DNA from: CAIWHR01 sp963823215
Lineage (GTDB): Bacteria > Pseudomonadota > Gammaproteobacteria > Burkholderiales > Casimicrobiaceae
Length of the DNA stretch: 64,000 nt
NCBI GenBank assembly: GCA_963823215.1
Contig: CAWGKT010000010.1
Location: forward strand, 69,814-133,813
Direction: 5' to 3'
Shown here: positions 8,606 through 17,203 of the stretch, one piece after another
Numbering within the stretch: the stretch's first letter is position 1
Layout: the number at the start of each line of letters is the position of its first letter
The notes under the pieces: model-generated
What the model was told of the DNA's origin: nothing
The model's database searches: none
What the model saw: the letters and a program-made list of their open reading frames with translations, nothing else
Made by a program: the position numbers and the translations under genes

Positions 8606-9208
8606 TTACGCCGCCACCGCTTCCTCGATCTGCTCGTACGCCGATGCGATCGCCGTCTGTTCCGCGTCGGGCCCCATCGAAAGACCCTCGGCGTACACAA
8701 AATGCACGTCGGTGAGGCCGAGGAAGGTGAACACCGTTTTCAGATAGGGGACCTGCGTGTCCGCCGGCGTGTTCCGGTACTTGCCGCCGCGTGTCAGCGC
8801 GACATAGACGTGCTTTCCCTTGAGCAGGCCTTCGGGGCCCTGCTCCGTGTAGCGGAAAGTCACGCCGGCCCGCGAAATTGCATCGATCCAGTTTTTCAGC
8901 TGGGCCGGCACTCCGAAGTTGTACATGGGCACGCCCAGAACGATCGTGTCCGCTGCCTGAGTCTCCGCAATCAATGCGTCGTCCAGTGCAACGCGCGCGA
9001 CCTGTTCCGGGGTGCGTTGGCCGGCCGGCGTGAAGAGCGCGCCGAGCGCGACTTCGTCCAGGATCGGGTGCGGCACTTTGTTGAGATCGCGCACGATCAG
9101 CGTGGCGTCGGGATCGGCATCGCGCAGGCGTTGGACAAGGCGGCTGGCGAGGCGCGTCGAGTGAGATGCTTCGCGGCGGGCGCTGGAATTGATCTGCAGT
9201 ACGTTCAT
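8606..9208 (-). CDS. azoR: FMN-dependent NADH-azoreductase
   Basis: A 200-residue flavodoxin-like protein. It begins M-N-V-L-Q-I-N-S-S-A-R, the phosphate-binding loop for FMN, and has the P-M-Y-N-F-G motif near residues 94-99 that holds the isoalloxazine ring, plus T-R-G-G-K-Y near 140. AzoR dimers reduce azo dyes and quinones with NADH in the cytosol. The start at 9208 is supported by GGAG 8 bases upstream and by the length, which is normal for AzoR. The gene is divergent from a LysR regulator at 9392, and the 183-base gap carries a promoter and an inverted repeat in the position expected for LysR control, so it is probably induced by that regulator in response to a quinone or related electrophile. 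Confidence 0.93.
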   Translation of the reverse strand: MNVLQINSSARREASHSTRLASRLVQRLRDADPDATLIVRDLNKVPHPILDEVALGALFTPAGQRTPEQVARVALDDALIAETQAADTIVLGVPMYNFGVPAQLKNWIDAISRAGVTFRYTEQGPEGLLKGKHVYVALTRGGKYRNTPADTQVPYLKTVFTFLGLTDVHFVYAEGLSMGPDAEQTAIASAYEQIEEAVAA

Positions 9209-9244
9209 GTTGGGCTCCATCGGGTTGATGTGGGTGATGGGGCG

Positions 9245-9273
9245 AATATAATTGTTGCTTGGTTGATTCGGAA
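9245..9273 (-). promoter_or_regulatory. Candidate promoter of azoR
   Basis: On the minus strand TTCCGA (9273-9268) and TATATT (9250-9245) are separated by 17 bases. Transcription would start near 9238, about 30 bases before the azoR ATG. The -10 is good and the -35 is weak, as expected for a promoter that needs an activator. Confidence 0.5.
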
Positions 9274-9291
9274 GCCCTAAAAATGGATAAT

Positions 9292-9313
9292 ATTGTTCCG
9301 CTATTGGAACAAT
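9292..9313. promoter_or_regulatory. Inverted-repeat operator, likely LysR-regulator binding site
   Basis: A perfect 8-bp inverted repeat, ATTGTTCC, six bases, GGAACAAT. Its centre lies about 64 bases upstream of the predicted azoR transcription start, the place where LysR-type activators usually bind, and just upstream of the regulator gene itself. It can therefore serve both activation of azoR and autoregulation. Confidence 0.6.
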
Positions 9314-9391
9314 TCCGGATTCGGTCAATGCTTGGGCTCGCGCGATGCCCCTGTGGCCGCCGACCTAAATTGTGGCGAACGACTGACCACC

Positions 9392-10402
9392 GTGAACATT
9401 GAGCCCAACGACCTTCTCGTCTTCGCGCGCGTCGTGGACGAAGGCAGCTTTTCGCGAGCCGCCGGGCGTCTGGGTCTACCCAAATCGACGGTCTCACGAC
9501 GGGTGGCTGCGCTGGAAGCGCAGCTGGGCGAGCGTCTCCTGCTGCGTACCACCCGCAAGCTCACCGTCACCGACTTCGGACTCGCCGTGCTTGAACACGC
9601 GCATCACGTCGCGGAGGACGTTGCGGCGGCGACGTCGCTCGCGCAGAACCGGCAGATCGAGCCGAGCGGCCGCCTGCGCGTGACGATGCCGAGCGACATG
9701 GCCAACATCGTCCTGGCGCCGCTGCTGGCCGAGTTCGTCCTAGAATACCCGGCGATCGCGCTGGAGGTCGACCTCTCGGCGCGTTTCGTCGATCTCATCG
9801 GCGAGAACTTCGACGTCGCTATCCGCATGGGGGAATTGCGCGACGACGCGTCGCTCGCCGCCCGCCGGATCGCGGTATTTACCGTCAGCCTCTATGCCAC
9901 GCCCGCATACCTCGCCCGCCGCGGAACGCCGTCCGAACCCGAAGCGCTGATGGAGCATGACACGCTACGCATCCTCGCCCGCACCGGCGAGCCGATGCCG
10001 TGGATCCTCAGTCGCGACGGCCAGCGCTGGGAGGGCATTCCGCCCGGCCGCGCGACGGCCAATTCACCGGATCTGCTGATGCGGATGGCGCTCGAGGGCG
10101 TGGGAATCACCGTAATCAACGACCACGTCGCCCTGCAGCACCTGCAACGCGGCGAGCTCGTCCAGGTATTGCCCGACTGGCATCTGCCATCCGTCAACGC
10201 CTGGGCGGTGTTTCCCGGCCGCCGGCTGATGCCGGCGCGAACGCGCGTGTTCCTCGACACCCTCGCGACAAAATTCACGGGACCGCAGTGTCAGGCTATC
10301 GAGGCCGGAGTGCAGGAGACCAAGGCGCAGCTGCGACCTGCGTCGGATTACCTCCAACAACATTCAACCGACGATGTCCCGGCCGCGCGGAAGAGTCGCT
10401 AA
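9392..10402 (+). CDS. LysR-family transcriptional regulator
   Basis: A 336-residue LysR protein. The N-terminal helix-turn-helix spans about residues 5-62, with F-S-R-A-A-G-R-L-G-L-P-K-S-T-V-S-R-R as its core, followed by the effector-binding domain (roughly 90-300). The GTG at 9392 is the start that gives the usual four residues before the first helix. The protein is about 30 residues longer than average because of a polar tail. It is divergent from azoR, the arrangement seen for regulators that control the neighbouring quinone/azo reductase. The effector is unknown. Confidence 0.9.
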   Translation: MNIEPNDLLVFARVVDEGSFSRAAGRLGLPKSTVSRRVAALEAQLGERLLLRTTRKLTVTDFGLAVLEHAHHVAEDVAAATSLAQNRQIEPSGRLRVTMPSDMANIVLAPLLAEFVLEYPAIALEVDLSARFVDLIGENFDVAIRMGELRDDASLAARRIAVFTVSLYATPAYLARRGTPSEPEALMEHDTLRILARTGEPMPWILSRDGQRWEGIPPGRATANSPDLLMRMALEGVGITVINDHVALQHLQRGELVQVLPDWHLPSVNAWAVFPGRRLMPARTRVFLDTLATKFTGPQCQAIEAGVQETKAQLRPASDYLQQHSTDDVPAARKSR

Positions 10403-10749
10403 CCACAAGGCATCTCGCCTACGACCGCTGCGCTGCGTGCGTGCTGCCCCATTTGTTGGTGGTTGTGCGATTTCTGCCCTGACGCCCGCGGGCAGGTCCG
10501 CTCCGGCGAATTTGGCAGTCCAATGCCCAAGCGCAGAGACCTTGACGGCGTCGTAGCGGGAACCCGCCAACCCGTGGTAGGCTGCCCGAGTGGCCGTCGG
10601 AGCGGGGTTTGGTTAGCGGTTTTTGCCGGAATTCCCCGACGAGCGTTTCGCTGTATCCGCGGCGGGCAATCGAATACAAGGAACAAGATCGGCACGCCGC
10701 GTGCGGCGAAGCCGGCGCCGGCAACACCAACCATGATGGAGAGATACCA
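10403..10749. other. Upstream region of the TRAP operon, no gene
   Basis: About 350 bases between the LysR gene and dctP. No gene is supported. The leader of the TRAP operon should lie here, but no -35/-10 pair with good spacing stands out. GGAGAG is placed just before the dctP start. Confidence 0.4.
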
Positions 10750-11733
10750 ATGAAGAGACGCGAATTCGTGAAGCTGTGCGCCACGACCGCCGCGGTTGCG
10801 GCGCCGGGCGTGAGCTGGGGACAGCAGAACGTGGTGTGGAAGGCATCGGATGTGCATCCCCTCGGCTACCCGACCGTCGAGGCGATCGTGCGGATGGGCA
10901 AGAAGCTGGAGAAGGAAACCAACGGGCGCATCACGATCCAGATGTACCCGCTGATGCAGCTGGGCGGCGAGAAGGAGATGATCGAGCAGTGCCAGGTCGG
11001 CGCGCTGCAGATCGCCCGCATCTCGGTGGGCGCGATGGGCCCGGTGGTGGACGACGTCAATGTGTTCAACCTGCCGTTCATCTTCCGCGACGAAACGCAC
11101 ATGCGGCATGTCATCGACGGCCCGATCGGCCAGGGGCTGCTGGACAAGATCACGGCGAGCCCGCAATCGCGGCTCGTGGTTCTGGGCTGGATGGACGCCG
11201 GCACCCGCAACGTCTACTCGAACAAGCCGGTCACGAAGCCGGAGGATCTGAAGGGCCAGAAGATCCGGATGATGGGCAACCCGCTGTTCGTCGAGACCAT
11301 GAACGCGATGGGTGGCAACGGCGTCGCAATGGGCTTCAACGAGCTCTACGGCGCGCTGCAGACGGGCGTGGTCGACGGCGCCGAGAACAACCCGCCGACG
11401 CTGCTCGCCCAGAACCACTATACGGTCAGCAAGGTGTACAGCCTCACGGGTCACCTGATCATTCCCGAAATCTTCGTGTTCTCGCGGCGCACCTGGGACA
11501 CGCTGTCCAAGGCCGACCAGGACCTGGTGAAAAAGCTCTCCCGCGAGGCGCAGCTGGAACAGCGCGCGCTGTGGGATGCCTACACCGTCGAGGCCGAAAC
11601 CAAGCTCAAGGCGGCCGGCGTCAAGTTCGTCCCCGCCGACAAGGCCGCGTTCTACAAGGCGACCCAGCCGGTCCGCGACAAGTACGGCGCCAAGTACGCC
11701 GCGCTGCTGAAGCAGATCGAAGACACCAAGTAG
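10750..11733 (+). CDS. dctP: TRAP transporter substrate-binding protein
   Basis: A 327-residue periplasmic DctP-type protein. The N-terminus has a twin-arginine-like R-R-E-F-V-K-L followed by a hydrophobic stretch and an A-P-G-V-S-W-G-Q cleavage region, so Tat export is likely. The mature part shows family hallmarks: L-G-G-E-K-E-M-I-E-Q near residues 75-84, a segment with N-V-Y-S-N-K-P-V near 156-163 and G-A-E-N-N-P-P-T near 212-219; the conserved arginine of carboxylate-binding members is expected in the R-M-M-G-N-P region. It delivers a carboxylate to DctQM. The start at 10750 follows a GGAGAG ribosome site. A perfect 13-bp hairpin separates it from dctQ and probably keeps binding protein in excess over permease. 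Confidence 0.93.
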   Translation: MKRREFVKLCATTAAVAAPGVSWGQQNVVWKASDVHPLGYPTVEAIVRMGKKLEKETNGRITIQMYPLMQLGGEKEMIEQCQVGALQIARISVGAMGPVVDDVNVFNLPFIFRDETHMRHVIDGPIGQGLLDKITASPQSRLVVLGWMDAGTRNVYSNKPVTKPEDLKGQKIRMMGNPLFVETMNAMGGNGVAMGFNELYGALQTGVVDGAENNPPTLLAQNHYTVSKVYSLTGHLIIPEIFVFSRRTWDTLSKADQDLVKKLSREAQLEQRALWDAYTVEAETKLKAAGVKFVPADKAAFYKATQPVRDKYGAKYAALLKQIEDTK

Positions 11734-11745
11734 CGTCTGCGGTCC

Positions 11746-11776
11746 GGGCACGCGGCGCCGCCCGCGCCGCGTGCCC
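11746..11776 (+). terminator. Intercistronic hairpin between dctP and dctQ (partial terminator or mRNA stabiliser)
   Basis: A perfect 13-bp stem at 11746-11758 and 11764-11776 closes a five-base loop and is followed by GTTTCTC. The T content downstream is modest, so it may stop only part of transcription or protect the dctP message from 3' decay. It starts 12 bases after the dctP stop. Confidence 0.7.
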
Positions 11777-11805
11777 GTTTCTCGTCCTGTTCCCGGAGCT
11801 CCCGC

Positions 11806-12330
11806 ATGACAGCGAAGGAACGTTACGCGCAAGTGATGGAATGGCTCTACATCGCCTGCGTCGTCCTGTCCGGGACCGCGCTGGTGGTGATCACGCTGAT
11901 CATTCCGCTCGGCGTGTTCATGCGCTACGCGATGAACAGCCCACTGTCCTGGCCGGAGCCGGCCTCCGTCATCATGATGGTGATGTTCTCGTTTCTCGGC
12001 GGCGCGGCGGTCTACCGCGCCAATGTCCACATCGCCGTGCAGGCGCTGCTCAACGCCGTGTCGCCGGGCGTGCAACGCTGGATGCTGTGGGGCGTGGACG
12101 CGTGCATGGCCGTGACCGCGCTGTTCATGCTGGGCTACGGCATCCAGCTGTGCATCGTCACCCAGTATTCGACGATGGCCGAATTCCCGGAGGTGTCGCA
12201 GGCCATTGTCTACACGCCGATCCCTGTCGCCGGCTTCCTCACGCTGCTGTTCCTGATCGAGCGCGTCTGGGTCGGTGAACCGCCGAAGACATCGATCATG
12301 TACCGCGACAAGCCGACGGAGCTCGAGTAG
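11806..12330 (+). CDS. dctQ: TRAP transporter small permease subunit
   Basis: A 174-residue DctQ-type membrane protein with four predicted membrane segments (about residues 16-38, 48-68, 90-112 and 132-156). The family motif region with F-L-G-G-A-A-V-Y-R-A-N-V-H-I follows the second segment. It couples the binding protein to the large DctM subunit in the inner membrane. Two bases separate its stop from the dctM start, so the two are translationally coupled. Confidence 0.9.
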   Translation: MTAKERYAQVMEWLYIACVVLSGTALVVITLIIPLGVFMRYAMNSPLSWPEPASVIMMVMFSFLGGAAVYRANVHIAVQALLNAVSPGVQRWMLWGVDACMAVTALFMLGYGIQLCIVTQYSTMAEFPEVSQAIVYTPIPVAGFLTLLFLIERVWVGEPPKTSIMYRDKPTELE

Positions 12331-12332
12331 CC

Positions 12333-13613
12333 ATGGACGTGCTCGTATTGCTCGGGTCATTCACGCTGCTGTGCGCGCTTGCCTTGCCTGTCGCCTACGC
12401 GCTCGGTCTCTCCGCGCTGCTCGCCGCCCTGTGGTCCGACATCCCGCTCGAGGCGGTGATGCTGAAGATTTCCGACGGGACCGACGATTTCGCGCTGCTC
12501 GCCATCCCGTTCTTCGTGCTGGCCGGCGGGATCATGGCCGAAGGCGGCATGGCGGCGCGCCTGATCAACCTGGCCAAGGTGTTCGTCGGCTTCATCCGCG
12601 GCGGCCTTGCGCTGGTGAACATCCTCGCCAGCACGCTGTTCGGCTGCATCTCGGGCTCGTCGGTCGCCGACACCGCGTCCATCGGCTCCGTGATGATCCC
12701 CCAGATGGTCAAGGCGGGCTATCCGCGGATCTTCGCCACCAACGTGACGATCTGCGGCTCGGTGCAGGCGCTGCTGGTCCCGCCTTCGCACAACGCCGTG
12801 ATCTACGCCCTCGCGACCGGCGGCATCGTTTCGGTGGCCGACCTCTTTCTCGCCGGCATCTTTCCCGGCCTGCTCTTCGGACTTTGCCTGGTCGGGCTGG
12901 TGCTGCTGACCGCCGGGAGGCGCAACTTCCCCAAGGGCGAGCCGGTCCCCATGAAGGACGTGCCGCGGATCGTCATCGATGCGCTCTGGGGCCTGGTCAC
13001 GATCATCATCATCATGGGCGGCATCCTGTCCGGCGTGTTCACGCCGACCGAGTCCGCGGCCGTGGCCTGCGTCTATGCGTTCCTGGTGACCTTCTTCGTC
13101 TACCGGGACTTCAAGTGGAGCGAGCTGCCGATCCTGGTCCACCGGGTCGTGAAGACCGTCGCGATGGTGATGATGCTGATCGGCTTCTCGGTGGCCTTCG
13201 GCTACATGATGGCGATCATGCAGATTCCGGCCAAGGTGACGGCCTTCTTCCTCACCGTCTCGGACAACAAGTACGTCTTCCTGCTGCTCGTCAACCTGCT
13301 GCTGCTGCTGCTCGGCACGTTCATGGACCTGGCGCCGATGCTGCTGATCTGCACGCCGATCTTCCTTCCGGTGATCGCCAAGTTCGGCATCGATCCGGTT
13401 CACTTCGGCATGATCATGATCCTGAACCTCGGCATCGGGCTGATCACGCCGCCGGTGGGGCCGACGCTGTTCGTCGGCTGCGCGATAGGCAAGGTGACGA
13501 TGGAGGAAGTGTCGAAGGAGCTATGGCCGTTCTACGGCGCGATGTGCCTCGCGCTGCTGTTCGTCACCTACATACCCGCGATTTCGCTCTGGCTGCCCAG
13601 TTTGTCGAAGTAG
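12333..13613 (+). CDS. dctM: TRAP transporter large permease subunit
   Basis: A 426-residue DctM protein with 11-12 hydrophobic segments. It shows the usual family features: P-F-F-V-L-A-G-G-I-M-A near residue 60, F-G-C-I-S-G-S-S-V-A-D-T near 105 and G-I-G-L-I-T-P-P-V-G near 367. It is the sodium-driven transport channel for the solute bound by DctP. It is the last gene of dctPQM and converges on a minus-strand oxidoreductase at 13685, with a GC hairpin between them. The oxidoreductase and dehydrogenase beyond suggest the solute could be a sugar acid or related hydroxy acid; this is inference from context only. Confidence 0.94.
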   Translation: MDVLVLLGSFTLLCALALPVAYALGLSALLAALWSDIPLEAVMLKISDGTDDFALLAIPFFVLAGGIMAEGGMAARLINLAKVFVGFIRGGLALVNILASTLFGCISGSSVADTASIGSVMIPQMVKAGYPRIFATNVTICGSVQALLVPPSHNAVIYALATGGIVSVADLFLAGIFPGLLFGLCLVGLVLLTAGRRNFPKGEPVPMKDVPRIVIDALWGLVTIIIIMGGILSGVFTPTESAAVACVYAFLVTFFVYRDFKWSELPILVHRVVKTVAMVMMLIGFSVAFGYMMAIMQIPAKVTAFFLTVSDNKYVFLLLVNLLLLLLGTFMDLAPMLLICTPIFLPVIAKFGIDPVHFGMIMILNLGIGLITPPVGPTLFVGCAIGKVTMEEVSKELWPFYGAMCLALLFVTYIPAISLWLPSLSK

Positions 13614-13614
13614 C

Positions 13615-13638
13615 GGGCGCCGGCGCGTCGGCGCGCCC
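13615..13638. terminator. GC-rich hairpin between convergent genes
   Basis: GGGCGC at 13615-13620 pairs with GCGCCC at 13633-13638, and the loop is itself partly self-complementary. It directly follows the dctM stop and lies before the end of the convergent oxidoreductase. There is no T run, so termination efficiency is uncertain. Confidence 0.45.
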
Positions 13639-13684
13639 GATCATCGCGTTGCGCTGCGGTGCGGATTGCGGGCAGGCATCCGGG

Positions 13685-14878
13685 CTACGCCAGCGGGGCT
13701 CGGCGCGACGGTGCCTTCGCCACGTCGACCCACGCGCCCCGGGCCTGCGATGCCACGCAGGCCTCGATGAAAGCCATCGTGTGCGCGCCCTCCTCGATGC
13801 GCGGATAGGGCAGATCGGGAACCGTTTCGCCCAGCTCGCGCGCCATCCGTTCCTGCGCGACTTCCGCGTAGATGTTGGCGAACGCCTCGCGCAATCCTTC
13901 CGGATGCCCGCGCGGCGTGCGGCCCGTGGCGATGATCGCGGGCGGCAGGAACGGGTCGCCCCGCCCGATGGTGCGGGTGGGCTCGCCCTGCAGCGCGAGT
14001 TTCAGGTAGCTCGGCTCGCGGTGCGACCAGTCGAGCATCCCCTTCTCGCCATAGACGCGCAGCCGAATGTCGTTTTCGCCGCCGGCGGCCGCCTGGGTGA
14101 CCGTGAACGTGCCGCGCGCGCCGCCTTCGAATTCGATCAGCGCGGACACGTGATCGATCACCCTGCGGCCGGGCAGCAGCGCGCCGACGTCGGCGGCGAC
14201 GCGCGCTGCGGATAAGCCCGACACAAAGCTTGCGAGATGCTGCGCGTGGCAGCCGATCGCGCTCATCACCAACGCCTGCCCGCTGCGCCCGGGATCGAGC
14301 AGCCAGCGCAGGCGGTTGTTCTGCGGCCCGTCCTCGAGGCGCGTGGCGAGACCGCTCTGGATGTACTCCACCTGCACCAGGCGAACGGTCCCGAGCGCGC
14401 CGTCACGCACGAGCTGCCGGGCGTAACGGGTCATCGGATACGCGGCGTACCCGTGCGCGATCGCAAAGATCCTGCCGTGCGCGCGCGTGCGCGCGACGAG
14501 GTCGCAGGCCTGCGCAAAGTCGTGCGTGACCGGCTTGTCGCAGACGACATCGAACCCGGCGTCGAGTGCCGCCGCGGCGTACGGATAGTGAGTGTCGTTC
14601 GGCGTCATGATCGCCACTGCGTCGATGCAGTCGGGGCGCTCGCGCTCTTGCACCAGCATTTCGGCGACGTCGCCGTAACTGCGGGCAGGATCAAAGCCCA
14701 GCGCCGCCCCCGCCGCGCGCGAGCGCGCCGAATCACTCGAAAAAACCCCTGCAGTCGCGCGGAACCAGCCGTCCATTTCGGCGGCGCCCCGGTGCATGCG
14801 GCCGATCCAGGTGTCGGGTCCGCCACCGACGATCGCCAGGCGCAAAGGACGTCCGAACCGCTCGCGCAATCCCGTCAT
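13685..14878 (-). CDS. Gfo/Idh/MocA-family oxidoreductase
   Basis: A 397-residue NAD(P)-dependent dehydrogenase. The N-terminal Rossmann domain opens R-L-A-I-V-G-G-G-P near residues 13-21, and C-D-K-P-V-T-H (near 118) replaces the common E-K-P motif, whose lysine is catalytic. The C-terminal alpha/beta domain contains H-G-Y-A-A-Y-P and later G-C-H-A-Q-H, supplying the histidine expected for substrate binding. Such enzymes oxidise sugars, inositols or sugar acids. The start at 14878 follows GGGAG; a longer frame exists but lacks family similarity. The gene converges on the TRAP operon and is followed upstream on the same strand by an SDR, so both may handle the TRAP solute. Confidence 0.9.
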   Translation of the reverse strand: MTGLRERFGRPLRLAIVGGGPDTWIGRMHRGAAEMDGWFRATAGVFSSDSARSRAAGAALGFDPARSYGDVAEMLVQERERPDCIDAVAIMTPNDTHYPYAAAALDAGFDVVCDKPVTHDFAQACDLVARTRAHGRIFAIAHGYAAYPMTRYARQLVRDGALGTVRLVQVEYIQSGLATRLEDGPQNNRLRWLLDPGRSGQALVMSAIGCHAQHLASFVSGLSAARVAADVGALLPGRRVIDHVSALIEFEGGARGTFTVTQAAAGGENDIRLRVYGEKGMLDWSHREPSYLKLALQGEPTRTIGRGDPFLPPAIIATGRTPRGHPEGLREAFANIYAEVAQERMARELGETVPDLPYPRIEEGAHTMAFIEACVASQARGAWVDVAKAPSRRAPLA

Positions 14879-14960
14879 GCCGTCTCCCTTCCAGTACGTT
14901 TGCAACGAAGCCGGCAGTCTAGCCGCCTGCCGGCAGGCTCGATAGCGCGGGTGAATGCCA

Positions 14961-15737
14961 TCAGACCAGCGCCTGCGTATCGGCGTCGACCGGCAGCGCG
15001 TGCCCCGAGATGTTGGCGCCGACGGGCGAGGCCAGGAACACGATCGCATGCGCTATGTCGTCGGCGGTCACAAGACGCCGCAACGACGTCTTGGCGAGCG
15101 CCTCCGCGCGCACGACGTCGGGCGACACGCCACGCAACGCCGCCTTGTTCGCGAACACCGCGTCGATGCGCGCGCCGGCCACCGAGCCGGGGCAGATCGC
15201 GTTGACGCGAATGCCATGCTCCCCGAGCTCGATCGAGAGCGACTTGGAGAAGCCGATGACGCCCCATTTCGCGGCGGCGTACGGCGTGCGTTGAGGAAAT
15301 CCGAACCGTCCGGCCGCCGACGAAAGATTGGCGATGCTCGCATTGGCGCTCACCTTCAACAGCGGGATCGCGCGCTGCACGCAGAGGAACTGCCCGGTGA
15401 GGTTCACGGCGAGCGTGCGCTCCCAGTCGGCCAGAGAAACGTCCTCGCAGGGTGCCGTCGGACCGGCGATGCCGGCATTGTTGACCAAAGCATCGAGACC
15501 GCCCAGCGTCTGCCCGACCGCATCGAACAGGCGCGCCACCGCCGCCGGATCGGCGACGTCGCAGACGCTAAACGTCAGCGCGGGATCGCTCGCCGCCAGC
15601 GCTCCCAGCAGCTTCTCGTCGACATCGCAGACGTGCACCCGCGCGCCCTCCCGCGCGAAGGCGCGCGCCGTTGCCAGCCCGATGCCCGAGGCCCCCGCCG
15701 TCACCAGCACGCGCAAGTCGCGAATCTTCATGTCCAT
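14961..15737 (-). CDS. Short-chain dehydrogenase/reductase
   Basis: A 258-residue SDR. The cofactor loop T-A-G-A-S-G-I-G is at about residues 13-20, D-V near 39 indicates NAD(H) preference, N-N-A-G lies near 87 and Y-A-A-A-K provides the catalytic tyrosine and lysine near 153-157. It ends P-V-D-A-D, where the usual D-G-G has changed. The start at 15737 has GGAG eight bases upstream; an internal ATG two codons on is an alternative. It lies 83 bases upstream of the Gfo/Idh/MocA gene on the same strand and is probably co-transcribed with it. Confidence 0.9.
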   Translation of the reverse strand: MDMKIRDLRVLVTAGASGIGLATARAFAREGARVHVCDVDEKLLGALAASDPALTFSVCDVADPAAVARLFDAVGQTLGGLDALVNNAGIAGPTAPCEDVSLADWERTLAVNLTGQFLCVQRAIPLLKVSANASIANLSSAAGRFGFPQRTPYAAAKWGVIGFSKSLSIELGEHGIRVNAICPGSVAGARIDAVFANKAALRGVSPDVVRAEALAKTSLRRLVTADDIAHAIVFLASPVGANISGHALPVDADTQALV

Positions 15738-16069
15738 CGTCGTATCTCCAGGGTTCAGGGCAGGCGCCCAAGCGAAAGGATGTAGTCGGCGGCGAGCTTG
15801 ACGTACGCGCGATCGGCGAGCGTCCCGTAGGAGGACGCAGCCGCCGAGGCGGATGGGTGCGACGCTTTGATGCCCATCAAGTGTTCGTACGACACGGCAA
15901 TGCGGGGCGCAAGGGGGATTCCCGGCGCGCTGGACATGTGCGGACCGTGGCATTATGACTGCGATCGCAGTTGCCTGGCTGATATCCGCATCCGGCCCGG
16001 ACCGGCGTCTGCCGGCGCTCGCGCGGCACCAGCGCGATCAAGCCGCAAACCGAACGAGGAACGAAGACC

Positions 16070-17002
16070 ATGGCCGAAGCCCGCAAAGTCATCATCACCT
16101 GCGCCATCACCGGCTCGATCCACACGCCGTCGATGTCACCGCACCTGCCGGTCACGCCGCGCGAGATCGCCGACGCCGCGGTCGGCGCGGCGGAAGCCGG
16201 CGCCGCGATCGTGCACCTCCACGCGCGCGACCCTGTCGATGGCCATCCGACGCAGGACCCGAAGTACTTCCGGGAGTTCGCCGCCGACATCAAGCGACGC
16301 TGCGACGTCGTCATCAACTTCACGACCGGCGGCGCCGCCACGATGACGATCGAGGAGCGCCTGCAGCCGGCGTTGCAGCTGAAGCCGGAGGTCGCTTCGC
16401 TCAACATGGGCTCGATGAACTTCGGCCTCTATCCGATGCTGAAGCGCTTCAAGGAGTTCAAGTTCGGCTGGGAGCGCGAGTACCTGGCGGGCTCGGACGC
16501 GCGGATCTTCCGCAACACGTTCAAGGACATCGAGTACATCCTGACCTCGTGCGCGGACAACGGGACGCGCTTCGAGATCGAGTGCTACGACATCGGGCAC
16601 CTGTACACCGCGCATCACTTCTTCGAGCGCGGCATCGTCAAGCCGCCGCTCTTCATCCAAAGCGTGTTCGGGATTCTCGGCGGGATCGGCCCGCACCCCG
16701 ACGACGTCGCACACATGAAACGCACGGCCGACCGGCTGTTCGGCGACCAGTATCGCTGGAGCGTGCTCGGCGCCGGCCGCAACCAGCTGCCGATCGCCGC
16801 CATGTCGGCCGCGATGGGAGGCAACGTCCGGGTCGGGCTGGAGGACAGCCTGTGGCAGGGTCCCGGCCAGCTCGCTGCATCCAACGCGGCCCAGGTCCGC
16901 GCGGTGCGGCAGATCGTCGAGGGGCTGGGGCTCGCGATCGCGACGCCCGACGACGCGCGGCGGATGCTCGCGCTCAAGGGTCGTGCCAACGTCGGGTTCT
17001 GA
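16070..17002 (+). CDS. Beta-keto acid cleavage enzyme (BKACE, DUF849)
   Basis: A 310-residue TIM-barrel enzyme. V-H-L-H-A-R-D-P at residues 48-55 provides the two zinc-binding histidines, and V-G-L-E-D-S-L-W near 264-271 provides the glutamate ligand. BKACE enzymes condense a beta-keto acid with acetyl-CoA and split it into acetoacetate plus a new CoA ester; the founding member acts on 3-keto-5-aminohexanoate in lysine fermentation, others act on dehydrocarnitine and keto adipate-like acids. Which one applies here cannot be told. The gene is followed 200 bases on by the ATP-citrate-lyase-like pair, so a CoA ester released here might enter, or come from, that enzyme. The family assignment is firm. 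Confidence 0.93.
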   Translation: MAEARKVIITCAITGSIHTPSMSPHLPVTPREIADAAVGAAEAGAAIVHLHARDPVDGHPTQDPKYFREFAADIKRRCDVVINFTTGGAATMTIEERLQPALQLKPEVASLNMGSMNFGLYPMLKRFKEFKFGWEREYLAGSDARIFRNTFKDIEYILTSCADNGTRFEIECYDIGHLYTAHHFFERGIVKPPLFIQSVFGILGGIGPHPDDVAHMKRTADRLFGDQYRWSVLGAGRNQLPIAAMSAAMGGNVRVGLEDSLWQGPGQLAASNAAQVRAVRQIVEGLGLAIATPDDARRMLALKGRANVGF

Positions 17003-17203
17003 CCCAACAGACGGCGTCAGCATTGATTTGAATTGGCCGCTAGGTGTACTGCTCTGGCGGAAGGTCGGCTTCGAAGATCGGTTCCAGCACCAGCCATTCA
17101 CGTTGGTGGCGATCTATGGGCACGGCGAGGCGAAATGGACATTCATGGCGACATCAGTATCATTCGCGTGAAGCAGTCCGGACACCGCTAAGAGGTTCAG
17201 ACC

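Noticed and set aside
10399..12360. A 653-codon open frame on the minus strand over the TRAP genes
   Set aside because: It mirrors dctP and dctQ, lacks motifs, is rich in His/Arg/Gln as expected for a GC-rich shadow, and the plus-strand genes are certain.
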